A stretch of DNA of 64,000 bases, taken from an uncultured Lachnospiraceae bacterium. GTDB taxonomy: Bacteria > Bacillota > Clostridia > Lachnospirales > Lachnospiraceae. The DNA lies in assembly GCA_902770965.1 (NCBI GenBank), contig CACXUY010000017.1:1-64000 (forward strand), in the 5' to 3' direction. Under the pieces are notes generated by a model. It did not search any database. It saw nothing but the letters and a program-made list of their open reading frames with translations, and was not told where the DNA came from. Position numbers and translations under genes: made by a program. Positions 1 through 8,997 of this stretch are shown here, piece after piece. Each line of letters opens with the position of its first letter. The first letter of the stretch is position 1.

Positions 1-1
1 C

Positions 2-196
2 ACGTCAAGCCTTTTGCTGCCGGACTTTGTGCCTTATCTGCCTCTGGTTGACGGCTGCGGCGACTTCATCTATAGCGCTGACCGCAAGCTCCTTATGCCT
101 GGAGATGAGGATAAGATAGAAAATGATGGCAGCGAAGGCGGAGCTGATATGAGTGAAAAGCAGACTCTGGAGGAAATGAAAAAGCTCGGGATGTAG
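2..196 (+). CDS. C-terminal tail of an unrecognised protein, cut by the window edge
   Basis: A reading frame is open from the first bases of the window to a TAA-free end at TAG 194-196 and finishes with an acidic, charged tail (MSEKQTLEEMKKLGM). I do not recognise the family, and only about 60 residues are visible. The main support that a plus-strand gene ends here is the strong hairpin followed by six T residues on the plus strand at 282-331, which is oriented to terminate rightward transcription. The complementary strand is also open over most of this stretch, so the coding strand is not certain. Confidence 0.25.
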   Translation, partial: TSSLLLPDFVPYLPLVDGCGDFIYSADRKLLMPGDEDKIENDGSEGGADMSEKQTLEEMKKLGM

Positions 197-281
197 GTCT
201 GATGAACACCATGAATTGTTAAATGTTAACCCGCATGCCGGACAGCCGGAAACTCCATGCATATAAGTCTACGCGTGGCTC

Positions 282-331
282 CGTGCTTCACTAAAACGTA
301 CTGAAATCCGTTTTAGTGAAGCACGTTTTTT
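282..331 (+). terminator. Rho-independent terminator, rightward
   Basis: Perfect 17-bp arms (CGTGCTTCACTAAAACG at 282-298 and its complement at 309-325) enclose a 10-base loop and are followed by TTTTTT on the plus strand. The restored stop codon of the minus-strand MATE gene lies inside the stem. The left arm also overlaps a short repeated sequence (CGTGGCTCCGTGCTTC) found again near 63380. Confidence 0.8.
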
Positions 332-1573
332 GATCTCCCACCCCACTTGATAAAGAAATACGTGAGTTCGATCACGCAGCAGATCACCCAGCCGACGGGA
401 TATCCGAAGCCTATGACCCTGGGTGTATTGGACACGAAGCGCGACACGATGAAGAGGTAGATCTGGCGCAGGGCTACGAAGGAAGTGATCATTATGATCA
501 TGGGAAGCGCCGTAGCGGATGACCTCTTCATCCTTGGTGAAGAGTCCGACTGCGGGCGCGGCAAATACAAAGAGGAACAGGGCGATCAGGCCTGTTATCG
601 CGAGAGACATGGAGATCGTGGTGATGGTGCCTCGGTCAGCCCTGTTTTCCTGATCCGCGCCGATGTTCTGGCTGACGAAGGTGGTCGCCGCCATGGACAT
701 GCTTGACATCGGGAGCATGATGAACTGGTCGAGCTTGTTGTAGCAGCTCCAGCCGGCCATGCAGCTTGAACCAAAGAAGTTTATATAGGACTGGACGAAA
801 ACATTTGAGAAGGCAGTGATGACGGATTGTATGCCCGCGGGAAGCCCGACGGCGAAGATGCTCCGCAGCACAGAAGGGTTGATATGGAGGTCGCGCCAAG
901 TCAGCTTATAGATCTCCTTCGCCGTGGTCAGCATGTACAAAATCAGGATTGCCGAGACGAACTGCGAAATAATGGTGGCGAAGGCAACGCCCTCGATGCC
1001 GGTCTTGAACACCAGGACAAAGACGAGGTCAAGGATGATGTTCAGGATGCTGGTGAGCACCAGAAAAAGCAGAGGGAGAGTGGTGTTGCCGACGGCTCTC
1101 AGGATGCTGCTTCCGATGTTATAGATCAGAAGTCCGGATATCCCCAGGAAGAATATGGTCAGGTACAAGGACGCGTCGTTGAAGACATCGTCAGGGGTGG
1201 ACATGAAGCGGAGCATGGGACGGACGCCGGCTACGCCTATGATAGTGAAGATTACGCAGAAAATGAATGTCGCCATCATGGTGGTGCTGACCGCGACATG
1301 AAGCTCATCGATCTTGCGTGCTCCAAAATGCTTTGAAATGAGCACGCCGGCTCCCACAGAGAAGCCGTTGAAGAAGAAGACCAGCATATTTACGATCATG
1401 GTCGTGGAGCCGACAGCGGCAAGCGCCTGTTTGCTCACGAAGTTCCCTACCACCATCGAATCGACCGTGTTGTAAAGCATCTGAAATATATTTCCAAGCA
1501 TGAGGGGAAGAGAAAAGGCGATTATCTGCTTAACGATGGAGCCGCTTGTCATATCTCTGGTACGCGAATTCAT
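313..1573 (-). pseudogene. MATE-family efflux transporter, disrupted by an internal deletion and frameshift
   Basis: The N-terminal ~355 residues form a normal multidrug and toxin extrusion (MATE) transporter: it starts with SGSIVKQIIAFSLPLMLGN, followed by repeated hydrophobic helices and a loop reading LFTKDEEVIRYG. Family members usually have about 25-30 more residues (one helix) between that point and the next helix. Here the frame runs from IRYG straight into an out-of-frame tail ending at 269, while the missing last helices (MIIMITSFVALRQIYLF, then GYPVGWVICC) continue in another frame from about 505 down to a TAA at 313. I infer an out-of-frame deletion of tens of bases near 500-512. 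The start ATG at 1573 has an AAAGGA-type site upstream. MATE proteins export cationic compounds using Na+ or H+ gradients; this copy would lack its last helices. Confidence 0.85.
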
Positions 1574-1931
1574 GGGGGTAGGTCCTTTCTATTTTCGATC
1601 CAAGTGAATGGATGAAAAGGTCAGTAGTTTTTATGTGGCTAACCTATCCATACGCCGTATGGTCAGATATAATTCTAACTCATACACACATCTCTCGCAA
1701 TCGACACAACAAAAAAAGGACCTTTTTTTATTCGGGTTCTTTCATATTCACGGAATGTGTCTTGAAAATACAAGGTACGATGAGTATGATAGATAAGCAG
1801 TGTGTTTGCTATGAATGGCCACATAGTTAATTAAACGAGCGGCGCGCAGCATCCTGAAGTCTGTGGCGTTGAATAATTACTGTTTTTTTGAGGAGAATCA
1901 CAAGCTACTAACATGTTTTTGAGGTATCGGT
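1574..1931. other. Gene-free spacer with a decayed repeat
   Basis: Between the divergent MATE pseudogene and sbcD there is no convincing coding region. The right part (about 1840-1880) resembles the ends of the 160-bp intergenic repeat seen elsewhere (GCGCGCAGCATCC ... GTTGAATAATTAC), so it is probably a decayed copy. A TTTTTTGAGGAG stretch at 1884-1895 looks like a stranded ribosome binding site. Confidence 0.5.
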
Positions 1932-3107
1932 ATGAAATTCTTGCATTTGGGGGATCTGCATCTTGGCAAGTCCCTTCTCGATTTTGATTTTATTGATGAT
2001 CAGCGATTCATTCTTGACGAAATCCTTGGCATAGCCAAGAAGGAAGCAGTGGATGCGGTGCTTATAGCAGGGGATGTGTATGACAAAGCCATTCCCAGCG
2101 AGGCGGCGGTTAACCTGTTGGATGATTTCCTCTGCAGCCTTGCCAAGCTGAGGATAAAGGTCTTCATGATAAGCGGAAATCACGATTCGGACGACAGGCT
2201 TAACTTCGGCAGCAGCCTCTTTGAGTCCAACCAGATTTTCATATCATCTGTTTTTGATGGGAAGCTTCATAAATATATAGTTGAAGACGAGTGGGGAGAG
2301 GTCGAGGTTTGCCTGCTTCCCTTCGTGAAAGCTTCTCAGGTAAGGCAGTACTACCCGGACGCGGAGATAAGGTCATATGAGGACGCGGTCAAGGTTGTCT
2401 TGCGGCAAGAGTCAGATGATAGAAACATAGAATCAGCCGGTGAACGCCGCCGTGTGATAGTGGCGCACCAATTTGTCTCTGGAAGGTCGGAAGACCCGGC
2501 TCTCGGAGGTTCTGAGAGTATAGGCACCCAAAGCGTCGGTCTGGTTGAGAAGATAGGCTATGACTGCTTCGACGCGTTTGACTATGTCGCTCTCGGACAC
2601 ATCCACTCGCCTCAGAGAGTCGGAAGGGAGGAAGTAAGGTACGCCGGTTCGCCCCTGAAATATTCCCTCAACGAGGTTGACAACGAAAAGACAGTTCCGC
2701 TGGTGACGCTTGGCAGAAAGGGCGACGTGAAGATCGAGCTTGTGCCTCTGAAGCCCAGGCGTGAAATGAGGCATCTGAGGGGAGAACTGAGAGAGCTGCT
2801 GAAGAAAGAAAATCTCAGGTCACAGGACGATTACATATATGCCACTTTGATCGATGAGGACTTTATACCCGACGCGATGGGGATTTTCCGTCAATTCTAC
2901 CCAAATACACTTAAGATCGATTATGACAATACCCACACGAGGCAGACACAGCAGGTCGATATCTCAAATATCACAGAGAACAAATCCTTCTCAGACCTTG
3001 TCGGCGATTTCTACAGACTCATGTATGGATGCGAGATCAGCGAAGAGGAGATGGAAGTTATGATCGCGGTGGCAAAGGAGGCGGGAGTAGTACATGAAGC
3101 CGATTAA
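1932..3107 (+). CDS. sbcD: Exonuclease SbcCD, nuclease subunit D (Mre11 homologue)
   Basis: SbcD is the Mn2+-dependent nuclease of the SbcCD (Mre11-Rad50) complex, which opens DNA hairpins and protein-blocked ends and trims replication intermediates. The 391-residue protein has all metal-binding signatures of the calcineurin-like phosphoesterase fold in order: GDLHLG at 7-12, AGDVYD at about 46-51, GNHD at 82-85, a conserved AHQ near 178-180 and GHIH at 222-225. The sequence RYAGSPLKYSLNE that follows is typical of SbcD. Length is normal for the family. The 3' end overlaps sbcC by 14 bp, which implies translational coupling. The upstream ribosome binding site is weak (GAGGT). Confidence 0.97.
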   Translation: MKFLHLGDLHLGKSLLDFDFIDDQRFILDEILGIAKKEAVDAVLIAGDVYDKAIPSEAAVNLLDDFLCSLAKLRIKVFMISGNHDSDDRLNFGSSLFESNQIFISSVFDGKLHKYIVEDEWGEVEVCLLPFVKASQVRQYYPDAEIRSYEDAVKVVLRQESDDRNIESAGERRRVIVAHQFVSGRSEDPALGGSESIGTQSVGLVEKIGYDCFDAFDYVALGHIHSPQRVGREEVRYAGSPLKYSLNEVDNEKTVPLVTLGRKGDVKIELVPLKPRREMRHLRGELRELLKKENLRSQDDYIYATLIDEDFIPDAMGIFRQFYPNTLKIDYDNTHTRQTQQVDISNITENKSFSDLVGDFYRLMYGCEISEEEMEVMIAVAKEAGVVHEAD

Positions 3108-6100
3108 ACTGATAATCAGTGCTTTTGGTCCGTACGCGAAGAAAGCACCAGAGATAAATTTTGAAGCATTTGAGGACAAGGGGCTTTTCCTTATATCGGG
3201 CGACACCGGGGCGGGGAAGACCACGATATTTGACGCGATATGCTTCGCTCTCTATGGAGAGACCAGCGGTTCTTACCGGGATAAGAAGAATCTCAGGAGT
3301 GACTATGCCCCGGACAGTATAGAAAGCTACGTGGATTTTTATTTTTCCCATCAGGGGAAGAAATACCATGTGCGGCGAAGTCCCGAATATGAGCGGAAGA
3401 AGCAGCGCGGAGACGGCTATATAACAGAAAAAGAAAAAGCTGTATTCTATGAGGAGGGGAAGCCCGCTATAGAAGGGCTCAAAGAGGTCAATAAAGCTGT
3501 CGAGAAGCTCCTGAATATCGACGTAAAGCAGTTCAAGCAGATCGCCATGATCGCTCAGGGGGAATTCTGGGAGCTCCTGAACGCGGATACTGACAAGCGG
3601 ACCAATATACTGCGCTCCATTTTCGTGACAGACGGCTATAAAGGCATGGAACAAAAGCTGAAGGAGCGCATGGACAGAAGCACCAAGGAAAGAGAAAGGC
3701 TTGAAAACAATATCGTCCTGCGTTTCAGGGATGTCACAGCAGCGGATGACGATGAGCTTGCAGGTGAATTAGAGAGAATGCAGGCACGTGCTTCACGCTC
3801 CGGCAGCGCCTGGAACACTGATGAGATCCTCCGGCTGATCGGAAGCCTGATCTCTTCTGATGAAAAGAGACTTTCCTCAAAATCAGAAGAGTTGAATGAG
3901 GTGTCTGCGCTGCGTGATAAGACTCATAAAGAATTGACCCTGGCGAAGAAGAATAATGAGATAATAGACAGGTTTTTGAAGCTGCAGCAGGAGCGTGAGC
4001 AGCTACTGCAAATGAAGCCGGAGCAGGACAGGATAAGGGACAGGCTGAAGCGGCAGAGGACGGCATCGCACACGGTTTATCCGCGCTACGTTGCATGGAA
4101 GGCGAAGAATGATGAGCTGATTCGGACAGAGAAAAAGCTCTTGGCGGAGAAGGAAAGCTTGAAGAGGGCGGCAGCTGATGCCGCCTCGGCGGAGGAAGCC
4201 TTGAAGACAGCCGAGGGAAGGCGGCCGCAGGCTGAAGAACTCAAGAAGAAGGCCGATGGGATCGCCGAGGACGAGGCGAAATATGAACGTAAAGATAAGC
4301 TAAAGAAGCAGTTGATAGCGTTAAAAGCAGATGAGGAGCGAATAGAATCGAACAAAAAGAAACAGGAGGAGGCACAGATACAGCTGGCGGCTCGTATCGA
4401 CAGTCTGAGGAGGTCGATAGCGGAGCGCAGGGACGCGCCGCAGAGGCTTGCGGAAGCAAAGGCACTTGGAGAGAAGTTGTCATCTCTCCTCACAGATTTT
4501 TCCAATTTGATTGACAGAGAGCTTCCCGATTGGGTCCAGAAGAGAAAGATCTACGATGAGAAGCAGAAGAGCTTTGGCAGGATAAGGGAAGAGTCGGATA
4601 AAGCCAGGTCACAGCTTGGCGAGGCTGAGCGGCTTCTTGAAAACTGCCGGGCGGGCATTCTCGCTTCGGAGCTTAAAGAAGGCGAGAAATGCCCTGTCTG
4701 CGGCTCTGTTCATCATCCTGAACCCGCCAAGCTACCGAAGGAATCAATGTCTGAGGCAGAGGTCGCTCGATTTAAGAGTATTGTCGAAGAAACAGACCGC
4801 CGGCGTGAAGCTGCCCTGGCTGCTGCCGAAAGAGCCAAAGAAGCTTTTGAACAGAGGGAAGGACGGCTGCGGCAGGATATTTACGCATGTCTTGTCAATC
4901 CTCTGCTAATAAATCGAGACGGCGGCAGCAGAGCTTTTGCTGACATTGATCACGCGGACAAGGCTGCTGTATTATCCGGTGAGGAATCAATCGATGTATC
5001 AATCGCTGACTTGATTACTAAGCTTAAGTCCGCAAAGCCCGAAGCTGAAAAGCTGCATCTTGAGAACCTGCGGCTTAAGAGACAGCTTGAGGCTGATACC
5101 GATAAGCTCGGCAAAGAAGAAAAGCTGCTTGAAAAGGCACAGGGCGATGACAGCAGGAAGCTGGACGAGGAGAGAGAGAGGCTGGGCAAAGAAGAGAAGG
5201 ATATTGCCGCAAATATCGCTGCTGCTATGGCAGAGATGAATTCACTCTCGTCATTAAGCTTTCCTGATTGGACGGCCGCTGAAAAAGAGATGAAAGCGGC
5301 ATTATCAGAGTCAGAGAAGATTCTTGACAGAATAAATGAAGCCGACAAGAAGAAACGTGAGGCAGACAGCAGAGTCACAGGCTGTGAAGCCTCGATAAAA
5401 ACGAATGAAGAGCATCGGACGAAGCAGGGCGAGGAAGCGGAAGAGCTGAAGCTTGCCTTGGCTGCGTCCGTTCGTAAGGAGGGCTTCATTTCCGCAGAAG
5501 ATATGCTTTCGTTTGTAACTTCCGAGGAGGATATGGAAGCGATAGACCGTCAGCTTCAGGAATACGACAAGAAGCTCTCGGGCAACGGCAGCCTGCTGGC
5601 TCAAGCCGAAGCGGACGCGAAGGGCAAGGCGGTTATAGATATCGATGCTCTCAACGCGACATTTGCTATGCAGGAGGCTAAGGTCAAGGATGCTCAGAGG
5701 CTGGTAAACGATACTGAGAATCGGTTGAAGCTTAACAAGGAAAAGAAGGCCGAGATAACCTCGAATCAAGAGGAGATGGACAGGGTCAGACATGAAGACA
5801 CGATCAACAACAGGCTTTATGCCCTTGTCAAGGGTACGACCGGCAACGGAAAAATCACACTGGAACAGTATATACAGGCGGCAGGCTTCGATGGTATCAT
5901 AAGGGCAGCAAACAGGCGGCTGCTTCCGATGAGCGACGGACAGTTTGAGCTTTACCGCAAGACAGATGCCTTGAGCCGACGCAGCAACCAGTATCTTGAT
6001 CTTGAGGTGCTGGACAATAATACAGGGCATCGCCGCCCAGTAGGAAATCTTTCCGGCGGAGAGAGCTTCAAAGCATCCTTGAGCCTTGCGCTGGGACTCT

Positions 6101-6345
6101 CGGACACCGTCTCACAGAATCTCGGCGGCATCCAGATGGACGCTCTTTTCGTCGATGAGGGCTTCGGAACCCTTGACCGAAAATCCATCGAAAGCGCGAT
6201 GGAGATTCTGCTTGGACTTTCCGGTTCAAGCAAGCTGGTAGGAATCATTTCACATAGAGAAGAATTGATGGAAAACATCCCGCAGCAGATCAAGGTCAGG
6301 AAGACGAAGACCGGAAGCGAGATCACTATTGAGACCGGGATGTAA
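3094..6345 (+). CDS. sbcC: Exonuclease SbcCD, ATPase subunit C (Rad50 homologue)
   Basis: SbcC is the SMC-like ATPase partner of SbcD and tethers DNA ends. The 1083-residue protein begins with a Walker A motif (GDTGAGKTT, residues 36-44). Long charged coiled-coil arms rich in E, K and R follow, with a zinc hook CPVC near 533-536 at the apex, through which two molecules dimerise. After the second arm come the ABC signature LSGGES near 986 and the Walker B/D-loop VDEGFGTLD near 1021-1029. All key residues are present and the length is typical. It overlaps sbcD and ends 46 bp before the next gene, so the four genes up to 7739 may be one transcription unit. Confidence 0.97.
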   Translation: MKPIKLIISAFGPYAKKAPEINFEAFEDKGLFLISGDTGAGKTTIFDAICFALYGETSGSYRDKKNLRSDYAPDSIESYVDFYFSHQGKKYHVRRSPEYERKKQRGDGYITEKEKAVFYEEGKPAIEGLKEVNKAVEKLLNIDVKQFKQIAMIAQGEFWELLNADTDKRTNILRSIFVTDGYKGMEQKLKERMDRSTKERERLENNIVLRFRDVTAADDDELAGELERMQARASRSGSAWNTDEILRLIGSLISSDEKRLSSKSEELNEVSALRDKTHKELTLAKKNNEIIDRFLKLQQEREQLLQMKPEQDRIRDRLKRQRTASHTVYPRYVAWKAKNDELIRTEKKLLAEKESLKRAAADAASAEEALKTAEGRRPQAEELKKKADGIAEDEAKYERKDKLKKQLIALKADEERIESNKKKQEEAQIQLAARIDSLRRSIAERRDAPQRLAEAKALGEKLSSLLTDFSNLIDRELPDWVQKRKIYDEKQKSFGRIREESDKARSQLGEAERLLENCRAGILASELKEGEKCPVCGSVHHPEPAKLPKESMSEAEVARFKSIVEETDRRREAALAAAERAKEAFEQREGRLRQDIYACLVNPLLINRDGGSRAFADIDHADKAAVLSGEESIDVSIADLITKLKSAKPEAEKLHLENLRLKRQLEADTDKLGKEEKLLEKAQGDDSRKLDEERERLGKEEKDIAANIAAAMAEMNSLSSLSFPDWTAAEKEMKAALSESEKILDRINEADKKKREADSRVTGCEASIKTNEEHRTKQGEEAEELKLALAASVRKEGFISAEDMLSFVTSEEDMEAIDRQLQEYDKKLSGNGSLLAQAEADAKGKAVIDIDALNATFAMQEAKVKDAQRLVNDTENRLKLNKEKKAEITSNQEEMDRVRHEDTINNRLYALVKGTTGNGKITLEQYIQAAGFDGIIRAANRRLLPMSDGQFELYRKTDALSRRSNQYLDLEVLDNNTGHRRPVGNLSGGESFKASLSLALGLSDTVSQNLGGIQMDALFVDEGFGTLDRKSIESAMEILLGLSGSSKLVGIISHREELMENIPQQIKVRKTKTGSEITIETGM

Positions 6346-6391
6346 GGCTGCATCTATCAGGAGTATAGTGTAAAAAGAAGGAGGAGATATA

Positions 6392-6958
6392 ATGCTTTCA
6401 TTAGAGAGAGCCATTGAGCTGAATTCAACCATGGTGACGGAGGAGTCATTGCTGCTCCATGAGAAGAATGTGTGTTATGCCATGGGAGCCATGGCGGAGC
6501 ACTTCGGGGAGGATCCCGAGCACTGGCAGGCAATAGGCATGCTTCACGATTTTGACTATGAGAAATATCCTGAAGAGCATCTTCAGCATACAGCGGGGCC
6601 GCTGCGTGAAGCAGGAGTTGCCGAAGAAGATATACGTGCCATCCTTAGCCATGGCTATGGAATATGCACTGACGTAGAGCCTGTTTCCAATCTTGAGAAG
6701 AGTCTTTACACAGTTGACGAGCTGACCGGCATCATTCAGGCTTGCGCCAGGATGCGTCCTAAGGGAATCACGGACCTCGAGGTCAAGAGCTTCATGAAGA
6801 AATTCAAAGACAAACGTTTCGCCGCAAAGTGCGACCGACCCTTGATCCTGAAAGGCTGTGAGCTGCTTGGTATGGAGCTTAAGGATGTTGCAGAGATCTG
6901 CATACGCGGGATGAAAGAACATGCCGCTGAGCTGAACCTCGCAGGAAACGAGGAATGA
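6392..6958 (+). CDS. HD-domain protein (HDIG-type phosphohydrolase-like)
   Basis: A 188-residue cytosolic protein of the HD superfamily, metal-dependent phosphohydrolases that act on nucleotides and related phosphate esters. The expected metal ligands are visible: H23, the H52-D53 doublet in MLHDFDYEKYP, H87 in ILSHGYG, and D109 in YTVDELTG. Close relatives in clostridia are annotated only as HDIG-domain proteins, so the substrate is unknown. A strong site (AAGGAGGAG, 6379-6387) sets the ATG at 6392. The gene sits 46 bp after sbcC and 16 bp before a metallophosphoesterase, which suggests co-transcription with a nucleic-acid or nucleotide maintenance group. Confidence 0.85.
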   Translation: MLSLERAIELNSTMVTEESLLLHEKNVCYAMGAMAEHFGEDPEHWQAIGMLHDFDYEKYPEEHLQHTAGPLREAGVAEEDIRAILSHGYGICTDVEPVSNLEKSLYTVDELTGIIQACARMRPKGITDLEVKSFMKKFKDKRFAAKCDRPLILKGCELLGMELKDVAEICIRGMKEHAAELNLAGNEE

Positions 6959-6974
6959 AATCAGGAGGGCAGGG

Positions 6975-7739
6975 ATGATATATATCACCGGTGACTGCCA
7001 TAGGGACTTTCAGAGATTTAATACCAGAAGCTTCCCGCAGCAAAAAGAGATGACTAAGGTCGATTATGTAATTATCTGCGGTGATTTTGGCGGGGTCTGG
7101 GATGCGGGCATGGAGAGCGCGGAAGAGAAGTATCTTCTTGACTGGCTTGAAAACAAGAATTACACGACTCTCTTCGTGGATGGAAATCATGATAATTTTG
7201 ACCGTTTATACTCTTATCCTGTGGAGAAATGGCACGGAGGAAAGGTTCATTTGATTCGTCCCTCCGTGCTCCATCTGATGCGCGGCCAGGTCTTCGTGAT
7301 CGACGGCAGACGTTTTTTCACCTTCGGAGGAGCCGAATGCCATGACATAAAAGATGGGATCCTTGAGCCGGACGACCCCAACCTGAAGAGAAAGATAAAA
7401 TGGATGAGGCTGATGGGGAAGTATTTTCGCGTCAACCACATCAGCTGGTGGGAGCGGGAGCTTCCGACCGAAGAAGAAATGGAAGAAGGGAGGCGGAATC
7501 TCGCAGAGGCAGGGAATAAAGTCGATTATATTGTGACCCATTGCTGTTCATCAAGCACACAGAAAGCGTTAGTCGGCAATTCAGATGTCTATAAGGACAA
7601 TTGTCTGACTCGTTATCTGGAGGAGATAAAGCAAAACACAGAGTACAAAAAATGGTTCTTTGGGCATTACCATATGAATCTGGCTGTCGGAAGCAAGGAA
7701 CAGCTGCTATATAAACAGATTCAGCCGATTGTTTTTTGA
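6975..7739 (+). CDS. Calcineurin-like metallophosphoesterase
   Basis: A 254-residue metallophosphoesterase. The binuclear metal-site motifs appear in order: GDCHRDF (6-12), GDFGG (36-40), GNHDN (70-74), a THCC segment near 186 and GHYH (230-233). There is no signal peptide, so it is probably cytosolic. The phosphodiester or phosphomonoester it cleaves cannot be told from sequence. The start at 6975 has the site AGGAGGGCAGGG directly upstream. It follows the HD-domain gene by 16 bp, which suggests an operon with it. The IS66/RIT remnant begins immediately after its stop codon, so the native downstream sequence may have been lost. Confidence 0.88.
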   Translation: MIYITGDCHRDFQRFNTRSFPQQKEMTKVDYVIICGDFGGVWDAGMESAEEKYLLDWLENKNYTTLFVDGNHDNFDRLYSYPVEKWHGGKVHLIRPSVLHLMRGQVFVIDGRRFFTFGGAECHDIKDGILEPDDPNLKRKIKWMRLMGKYFRVNHISWWERELPTEEEMEEGRRNLAEAGNKVDYIVTHCCSSSTQKALVGNSDVYKDNCLTRYLEEIKQNTEYKKWFFGHYHMNLAVGSKEQLLYKQIQPIVF

Positions 7740-7740
7740 A

Positions 7741-7866
7741 GGGGGTTAAATAAGCGTCCTTTCCAAGGGGAAAACGGCAGAGAGGCTGAGGTACAGCGTG
7801 AATTAGGAAAAATACCTGCGTGTGTTTCTTAAGAACGGAAATGTCCCACTGGACAATTCAGCTTCG
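7741..7866 (+). pseudogene. IS66-family transposase fragment, left of the RIT insertion
   Basis: From about 7762 one frame reads SKGKTAERLRYSVN, then TAG, then EKYLRVFLKNGNVPLDNSAS. This matches the conserved stretch just before the C-terminal domain of IS66 transposases, where the usual text is LNQEKYLRVFL; the TAG at 7804-7806 therefore replaces an expected Gln codon. The frame is broken off at 7866 by the inverted repeat of the recombinase element and resumes at 12102 (ASERATKAFVSGRKNW). The 5' two thirds of the transposase gene is absent, so the IS was already truncated against the preceding phosphoesterase gene. Confidence 0.85.
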
Positions 7867-7953
7867 TTATCCGCAGGAATTACTTATCCGCATCTTTTGC
7901 CGGAAGGCCGCATAAACACTGCCTCCACAGCAAAAAGATGCGCATAAATACCC
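7864..7953 (+). repeat. RIT left inverted repeat, 90 bp
   Basis: Identical to the reverse complement of 11989-12078. It contains a nested inverted pair: TTATCCGCATCTTTT near 7884-7898 and AAAAGATGCGCATAA near 7933-7947 (one mismatch), which look like paired recombinase-binding sites flanking a GC-rich centre. It ends exactly at the stop codon of the third recombinase. Confidence 0.9.
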
Positions 7954-8997
7954 TCATCTTATGCCGCAAAGCCTCGCTAATTCCCGGTCATCCTTCCATA
8001 ATGGTTCTTCTGTTGAGGAAGGAACAGCGTCAGTCAATTTTTCATTATTCAATTGCTGTCTCAGCATTTCTACTGATGGGCTTGCATAAGATTTCCTTGT
8101 AGTTTTAGTATCAGCATGCCCAAGGACCACAGCTATCGTTTCGATAGGTACTTTATCCCGATACCAGCCAGAAGCACGAGTCCTCCGCAGCATATGTGGG
8201 TAGACTTTTTCGGGAATAGATGGGTGTAGGCAACGAATCTGATCCGCATATTTCTGGACGATCCGCTCAATATTACGTGCTGACATCCTGCCTGTTCTTC
8301 CTTTTAACACAGTATAGATGAACGGCACAGAGCGCTTCGTGCAGTCGGGATGATATATCTCAATATATTGCCTGATCAGGGGAACGCTTTTATCGGACAC
8401 TGGGACAAATCGCTCTTTGTCTCCTTTTCCTCGGACGCGGATATAGGGATTCTCTTCAGCCATAATGCATATATCCGACAGGTCAAGGTTGATCAGTTCT
8501 TCAACCCTTATGGCTGTGTCGTACAATACGACCAGGATGATCTGATCCCGTATACCCTTTTTCGATGGCTTTGGTGCCGCCAGAAAGCATTCCAGAGCTG
8601 CTTTATCTTCAATTATCTCCCTTATCTTTGATGGTACCGTCATATATGGTACATCTGCGATATTCAGGTAGATTTGTGTAAGGGCCGTTTTTCGGGATGC
8701 CGCATATCGCATATATGCCATAATTACAGCAAGCCGATGGTTAACTGTTCTAGGCTTGCAGCCTGTTTCTGCGAGATGGATCCTGTAATCAAGCAGGAAA
8801 TCATATGTCAGATCCTCAAAGCGGAAATCTGCCATGGAGACTGAAAGGGTATCCGTCAGATATCTGCGAAAGATTGTCAGCCCGTCTTCGTATGATTTTG
8901 CTGTCTTAGGGCTGTCCCGATGCTGTGTCGGGAGATACACATGCAGATAATCCCAGGTCATTGAAAAAAAGCGGTCTTCATTCAAAACCTTGTTCAT
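7954..8997 (-). CDS. Tyrosine recombinase, third gene of the RIT trio
   Basis: A 347-residue site-specific recombinase of the phage-integrase family. The N-terminal part is a SAM-like core-binding domain (roughly 10-110). The C-terminal catalytic domain shows the R-H-R-H-Y residues: AIRVEELINLDLSDI (first Arg), HMLRRTRASG (His/Arg), VLGHADTKTTRKSYA (His and the nucleophilic Tyr). It therefore looks intact and should cut and rejoin DNA through a 3'-phosphotyrosine. Its ATG overlaps the stop of the second recombinase by 4 bp (ATGA), so translation is probably coupled. The stop codon touches the left inverted repeat. It is distinct in sequence from its two partners, as expected for RIT elements. 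Confidence 0.93.
   Translation of the reverse strand: MNKVLNEDRFFSMTWDYLHVYLPTQHRDSPKTAKSYEDGLTIFRRYLTDTLSVSMADFRFEDLTYDFLLDYRIHLAETGCKPRTVNHRLAVIMAYMRYAASRKTALTQIYLNIADVPYMTVPSKIREIIEDKAALECFLAAPKPSKKGIRDQIILVVLYDTAIRVEELINLDLSDICIMAEENPYIRVRGKGDKERFVPVSDKSVPLIRQYIEIYHPDCTKRSVPFIYTVLKGRTGRMSARNIERIVQKYADQIRCLHPSIPEKVYPHMLRRTRASGWYRDKVPIETIAVVLGHADTKTTRKSYASPSVEMLRQQLNNEKLTDAVPSSTEEPLWKDDRELARLCGIR

Noticed and set aside
827..1336. A 169-codon plus-strand frame opposite the MATE gene
   Set aside because: Highly charged, low-complexity antisense translation of the MATE membrane helices.
1608..1830. Overlapping short ORFs upstream of sbcD
   Set aside because: Two frames overlap each other, lack start signals and have no family resemblance; the region includes a decayed repeat.
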